Below are positions 59,004-64,000 of a stretch of DNA of 64,000 nt, piece by piece. Source of the DNA: Castanea sativa (Eukaryota; Streptophyta; Magnoliopsida; Fagales; Fagaceae); the NCBI RefSeq assembly GCF_040712315.1, contig NC_134015.1, positions 3,942,445 to 4,006,444 of the forward strand. Direction: 5' to 3'. A model generated the notes under the pieces. The model saw only the letters and a program-made list of their open reading frames with translations. It searched no databases and had not been told where the DNA came from. The position numbers and the translations under genes are program-made. Position 1 is the stretch's first letter; each line of letters opens with the position of its first letter.

Positions 59004-59840
59004 CACACATTTTTTTGGTTAAATTTTATACTTGAACAATGATTTTGATGCTCTATATAAAATTAAACTCGGTTAGTTTTAATTCATTAATTTATGTTTT
59101 TAATTCTTCAGAATAACATTAATTTAGTTAGTATTAGATAAATTTATTTAATTGATATTTAATATAAAATATTTTATTTAAATGTATCATAATAGATCTC
59201 AAATTATATCGAGCTGATCTATATCCCTTATGTGTAAGTCTTACACATATGAGATACATAGATGCTGAGAGATCTTTATAACTATCTCATAATATATATT
59301 TGCCATGATATTGGTGTGTATCACATGGCAACAAAATGAAATTCCAAAAACAATAATTAAAACTAAACAAAAAAGGCAAAAGAACCAACCACAATAAAAT
59401 AGACAATCTAGGAAGATTACGTCTCCATTTTATGAACTTAAGTCAGCACCCCATTTTTGGTGTTGCACGAGCCAAAAGAAAACTTTTTTTTTTTTAAAGA
59501 ATAATCAAATGTAAACTTTAGAACCATATTTTTGTAACAGTATCAAGATAATATAAATTCCATTAGTAAAAAAAATAATTTAAATAACTTGCCTAAGTTA
59601 ATAAAGTCTCTCCATTTTTCAATAGGGAATGTTAATTTGGTCTTGATTTATTGATCACTCAACTCTATGTAAATTAAACTCCATCAAATTCACCTAGACT
59701 TGATGCATTTAATTCCCGAGAAAATCCACCTAGACTTAGCCTCTGTATATATAAACATCCCCATGTAAACAAGAGGCACTGTAGTCTCAATTATTTCAAC
59801 ATTATAAAAAAATTGGGCACCTACTGTTTTACACTAAAAA
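59004..59840 (+). promoter_or_regulatory. Class B upstream block and TATA promoter (copy 2)
   Basis: It aligns with 36640-37611. TATATATAAACATCCCC at about 59747-59763 corresponds to the class B promoter at 39157. The gene behind it is dead. Confidence 0.55.
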
Positions 59841-60870
59841 ATGAGTAACTATAAAATTGAAATAGATGTGCAAAGGATAAAGCAAGTGTAATCAATGATT
59901 ATCGTGTGGTCAGTTGGAAGATATATATATTTTTTTTTTTTTTTAGAATACTAAATATTTTTAACACACACACGGGGAGAGGAGAGAAGATCTTAAAGAA
60001 ACTTACAGTGATATATATCCAAAATGGCTTAACTCTTGAATACACAGCATAGGCTTTAAACCTCTTTAACTCACACTCATTTTTCAACATGGGATTAACC
60101 CACTATTTTTTTCTTTTTAAAATACTAAATATTTTTAACACACACACATGGGAAGAAGGGAAAATATCTTAAAGAAACTTACAGTGGTGTATATCTAAAA
60201 TAGTCTAACTATTGAATACATAGCACAGACTTTAAACCTCTTTAGTTCACACTCATTATATACACTCTTAACGTTGAGACCTACAACATGGGATTAACCT
60301 CTTAAAACTTTTTTAATTCACACTCATTTTCCAACATGGGATTAATCCACTATTTTTTTCTTTTTAGAATACTAAATATTTTTAACACACACACATGGGG
60401 AGAAGGAAAAAGGTCTTAAAAAACGTTACAGCGGTGTATATCTAAAATGGTCTAACTCTTAAATACATAGCACAGACTATAAACCTCTTTAGCTCACACT
60501 CATTATATACACTCTTAAAGTTGAGACCTACAACATGGGATTAACCTCTTAAAATTTTTTTAATTCACACTCATTTTCTAATATGGGATTAATCCACTAA
60601 TTTTTTTTTTTTTAGAATACTAAATATTTTTAACACACACACATGGAGAGAGGGGAGAAGATCTTAAAAAAACTTACAGTGGTATATATCTAAAATGGTC
60701 TAACTTTTAAATACACAGCACAGACTTTAAACCTCTTTAACTCACACTCATTTTTAATGAATTAAAGTCTTTGTTACAAAATTCACCAAGCCATGTTGTA
60801 GGTCTCGACGTTAAGAGTGTATATAACATAACCAACAAATCATAATAACCTGAAATGGATTGAATGGACC
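59841..60870 (+). pseudogene. Class B N-terminal pseudogene split by a tandem-repeat insertion
   Basis: ATG at 59841 opens the N-terminal match, with a 1-nt loss at GATGTGCAAAGG and a following TAA. The match stops at about 59924 and resumes at about 60757 (GAATTAAAGTCTTTGTTAC), then VVGLDVKS-like motif I at 60797-60820, and ends at about 60870, where a U block begins. Confidence 0.8.
59925..60756. repeat. Four tandem units of 174-249 bp inside the pseudogene
   Basis: Units begin AGAATACTAAATATTTTTAA at about 59945, 60119, 60366 and 60614. Each has a CACACACAC run, CTTAAA.AAACTTACAG and an ACTCACACTCATT end. Units 2 and 3 also hold 35 bp (60257-60291, 60504-60538) that are the reverse complement of the surrounding pseudogene at 60791-60825. 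Confidence 0.8.
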
Positions 60871-61763
60871 AATCAGTACTCTTAGTGTCACTTTCCTAGT
60901 GATAGGTTACCATGATTATTAATTGAAAATTTTCATTTGAAGTAGAATTGTTAGGCTAGACATGGGTAGAGTATAGAATCTTTTTGGACATGGGATGGTT
61001 AATTCCTACTTTAGGACAGGAGTGCTCAATCATAGCACTAGTGGCTCCATGTTTGAGTCTAAGTTCGTCATGACCACCTTGACTTGGAAAACAAAATGAT
61101 TATAATATACAAATTTTAATTTTAATTGTTTTGCTTTTTTTCCTTAAAAAATATTTGGGATCACCCTAAATATTCTTATACTCAACATAATTACACTTTG
61201 GACAAAATTTGGTAACAAACTAGGTTGTAAACTAAAGCTATAACTCCACTCAATATTTTTTTTATTGGATGTGAATTTTGACAAATCCACCATTGAATTA
61301 TATTTTTTTTCTTATATTCTTCATACTTGAAAAAATTTCAAGAAAATCAAATATCAATAGCTATGTCATCAATCAAATTTTTAAATTTCAAGGTTTTGTA
61401 ATCTAAAATTATTTATAAAATACAAGTTTATGGATTAAATAGTAAATAACATCTGATTGACATGTATTTTAAAAACATAAAGAACATACAATTCAACATT
61501 TAAAATTTTAAAATATGTAGCAATGCTAATTTGTTTAGTTGGAGTTGTAACCTTAGGCTACAAATTAGTATGTAACCAAAATTTTTCATAAACTTTGATC
61601 CCCTTAACAATATATTAGATCCTTACAAACAAACAGTTTCTCCACACCAAAAAAAAAAAAAGGTCCTTACAAACAAAAGAAAAGGCCGAAGGAATTTTTT
61701 TATCAAACTAAAATTTTGAAAAAATGTAACTTGAATCATTGGTAATGAGACTATTATGTAAAT
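60871..61763 (+). repeat. Array block U (copy 7), first part
   Basis: It starts at AATCAGTACTCTTAGTGTCAC and holds MITE M1 at about 61195-61605. No gene. Confidence 0.75.
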
Positions 61764-61768
61764 ATTTC

Positions 61769-62510
61769 TGTAAGTGCACGATTGTGCCTGGACCCAAAAA
61801 CAAACGTGGGCTCAGGCCCAATGAGCCTTAAACAATTCAATTTGTAGAGTGTGGATTTGAAATCTAGTTTAAGGGATGTTGGAAGCTTGGCAAACGGGTT
61901 AAAGTGCTACAATATTTGTAAATGATAAACAAAAGTGACCAAGGAAACTCATCGGACGTAAGCCGAGGACGATCTATGTGTTATTTCTCTTGTTTTTTCT
62001 CCAAAGATTACAGGTCTCCTCTTTTTCCTCCCCCTTTTCTTTACTCTCTTCTCTCCTTAAATACTTCTCCTTTCCCTTTTGTCCACGTGTCCTCTAAACC
62101 TCCTCCTTCTTCCACCACCTTCCCAAAGTCCTTAAAAAATAACAGCAAGGTGGAATTCTACTGTTCAGAGGTCATTTCCTCATTAATGCGGTCAGGGAGG
62201 TAGGTGCAGGATCTTTAATGTGGAGGTAGCAGCCTTTTCCTAAGATATTTCTATCCCACCGTTGTGTCTAGAGGGTACTTGGATCCCCCTTTTAACCAAT
62301 AGTTTTTCCAGGACTCTACCTTGATCTTTTTGGCGAATCCCAGGGTCATCGTAGGTCGATTTGAGGAGGAATTAGTCCTCATTCGAATCTTCGAACCTTG
62401 ACTTATGGGCCGACCTGCAGCCATTGAGGCTTGTAATAAAAAAGACGAACTAGTGCCCATCAATAAAGCCCAAGGCCCAAATACTTACTTAGGTCCTTTT
62501 AGTTCCCACA
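61769..62510 (+). mobile_element. Solo LTR, 742 bp, perfect 5-bp target duplication
   Basis: TGTAAG...CCCACA with ATTTC at 61764-61768 and 62511-62515. TTAAATA at about 62058 may be its TATA. The site is empty at 10361 and 17970. No internal region. Confidence 0.9.
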
Positions 62511-62515
62511 ATTTC

Positions 62516-62547
62516 AAAATAAGAAAATTTGAAAAGGAAATTGTAAG

Positions 62548-62581
<34 letters not shown>

Positions 62582-62918
62582 CTTTATTTTCTATTTTTTG
62601 GTCAATATTTTTTATTTTTTGAGAAGCTTTTTTGGTTAATATATAAAGTTCTATTTTTATTAAATTTTGTATAATTTAAGTTTTTTAATGACCACCCTAG
62701 AAGACATTCGTGGAGTAAGATTTTTCTCCAATGAGTGCAAGCTCTTAACTAATAAATTAATAAAAACATGGACTATATTATAATTAATATTTCACTTATT
62801 ATCCTATGAGAGACTTTTTTTTTTGAGAAACTCCTATGAGAGACTTGAGTGGTAAAAGAAATAATAAAAAAAGAATATTTAATATAAGTTGTAAAATAAT
62901 AAAGTACTTGATACTAAG
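62516..62918 (+). repeat. Array block U (copy 7), second part, with two ultra-short insertions
   Basis: (GT)n at 62553-62580. Insertions: TTTTTTGGTCAATAT / TTTTTTGGTTAATAT (62594-62608, 62628-62642) around 19 bp, and TCCTATGAGAGACTT (62802-62816, 62832-62846) around 15 bp. Both inserts, reversed, read TTCTC plus A-run. Confidence 0.7.
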
Positions 62919-63356
62919 GGTCCGTTTGAATAAAATTTATTATTGAAAACTAAAAACTAAAAACTGAAAACACTGTAACAAAATAATTTTTAAATGTGTG
63001 AATAGTGCTGTGTGATTCATTTTTAATTATTTTTTTCTGAATAAAGTGCTTGTGGATCCCATAAATAATGCATGAACAGTAACTTTGTTTTCCGCACAGT
63101 GTTGAACAGTACCAGTTACTATTCATGAACAGTAACAGATACAGTGAAAAAGTTGTCTGCAAAAAAGAAAAAAAAAAAAAAGAAAGAAGCTGAAAATGCA
63201 AAACTCAAAACGCATATCCAAACTCTCACTAAGGGTCTATTTGAATACCGTTTATTTTGCTGAAAGCTGAAAACAATAAAAAATTATTGTTCACAACGGA
63301 GTTAATGTTCATAAGCCTAAATGCACTGTTCATGAACCATGAATAGTGCTATCCAT

Positions 63357-63413
<57 letters not shown>

Positions 63414-63447
63414 GGCAAAATGCTTTTCTACTATCAAAACGCTCATT
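62919..63447. mobile_element. Two adjacent hAT-like MITEs
   Basis: AAGGGTCCGTTTGAAT at 62916 and AAGGGTCTATTTGAATACC at 63231 start two similar elements (CTGAAAACACTGTAACAAAA, CATGAACAGTA stretches). The pair interrupts the block sequence seen whole at 10730 and 52000. A TA repeat lies at 63374-63409. Confidence 0.6.
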
Positions 63448-64000
63448 AAGTATATTATAAAGTGTTCTCATAAAAAAAATAATAACAATATAGGATGTTA
63501 AAGTAGATAAAAACAACTTTTTTAAATTGTTAAAAGTTAAAATTTTTAGTTCATTATATTTGATATTAGTTTATAGACTCAACTTTTAACTTTTATATAT
63601 GTACATTATTTTAAAACATCACTTTTTTCCTCTTTTTTTTTTCTTTTTTTTTTCAAATTTTTCAATACACAAACATACTTAACACATTTACAACCAAAAA
63701 AAAAAAAATTCAACAAAAAGTTAAATGAGCTAGCTGCAGATGAAAATCCTTGTGAATGACTGATAGATGACTCTCACCTCACATCAAAAAAAAAAAAAAA
63801 AAAGACTCACCTGGAGTGACTACGACTTGAAGTAAATATTAAATAGTCTTCAATTTGATAAAGCAGCAGTCAAAGCCTTAAGAGTTAAGACATAGGCACA
63901 TGTGGAGGAGAAAAAAAGAGGTAAAATAAAATTATAAAATATTAAAATATTAAACCTTCTTATGTTTTTGAATTAAAAAGTTAAATGGGATTGCTCCTTT
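63448..64000 (+). promoter_or_regulatory. Array block U (copy 7), end; start of another class A promoter
   Basis: From 63720 the sequence follows the order seen before every class A gene (GATGACTCTCAC, GGACTTGAAGTAAATATT-like, GAGTTAAGACAT, GTTAAATGGGATTG) and stops at the window edge about 30 bp before the expected TATA-like site. A further gene copy is expected just beyond. Confidence 0.6.

Noticed and set aside
62405..62674. 89-aa frame across the solo LTR end
   Set aside because: It spans the LTR, a GT repeat (Val/Cys run) and a spacer; no coding pattern.

Overview
This is nuclear DNA from a flowering plant. It is AT-rich, with long introns and gene-free spacers, TATA boxes, a tRNA-derived SINE, MULE-, hAT- and Harbinger-like non-autonomous transposons, solo LTRs and a decayed Ty3/gypsy element. 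The mix of repeats looks like a woody eudicot, perhaps Fagaceae, but nothing in the window fixes the species.

Layout. Positions 1-7.6 kb lie outside the main array. They hold a small secreted-peptide gene of the PIP/PIPL type (2.3-2.5 kb) whose C-terminal signature is knocked out of frame, a broken leucine-rich-repeat receptor fragment just behind it, and a 3'-half remnant of a Tat-lineage Ty3/gypsy retrotransposon (4.65-7.58 kb: end of RNase H, integrase, three 80-bp tandem repeats, antisense coiled-coil ORF).

From about 7.6 kb to the right edge the window is one tandem array built on a gene related to plant Werner-syndrome-like 3'-5' exonucleases (DEDDy, RNase H fold). I count six full-length or nearly full-length loci: 22.5, 28.3, 33.5 and 53.5 kb (class A, intact); 39.2 kb (class B, intact); and 48.0 kb (class A, broken). 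There are also five decayed fragments (11.4, 14.8, 37.6, 42.1 and 59.8-60.9 kb). Class A genes share a promoter, a noncoding first exon with a GTGAGT donor, a 0.7-1.5 kb 5'-UTR intron and a single coding exon. Class B has its own TATA promoter and no visible leader intron.

Every intact member has lost most of the DEDDy catalytic acids in the same way: DxE is DxK, the motif II Asp is gone, and the motif III Asp is Asn. The proteins should therefore be non-catalytic, yet the reading frames are kept open and one loop between motifs II and III varies strongly in length and sequence. This fixed pseudo-exonuclease family is the most interesting content of the window.

Spacers between genes are themselves repeated: an upstream block U (about 2 kb), a downstream block Da after class A genes, and a different downstream block Db after class B. 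A higher-order duplication copied roughly 11.4-22 kb to 39.3-48 kb; later insertions (a Harbinger-like MITE and two MULE-like elements) mark only the left copy. The right edge ends inside another copy of the class A promoter block, so the array continues beyond the window.
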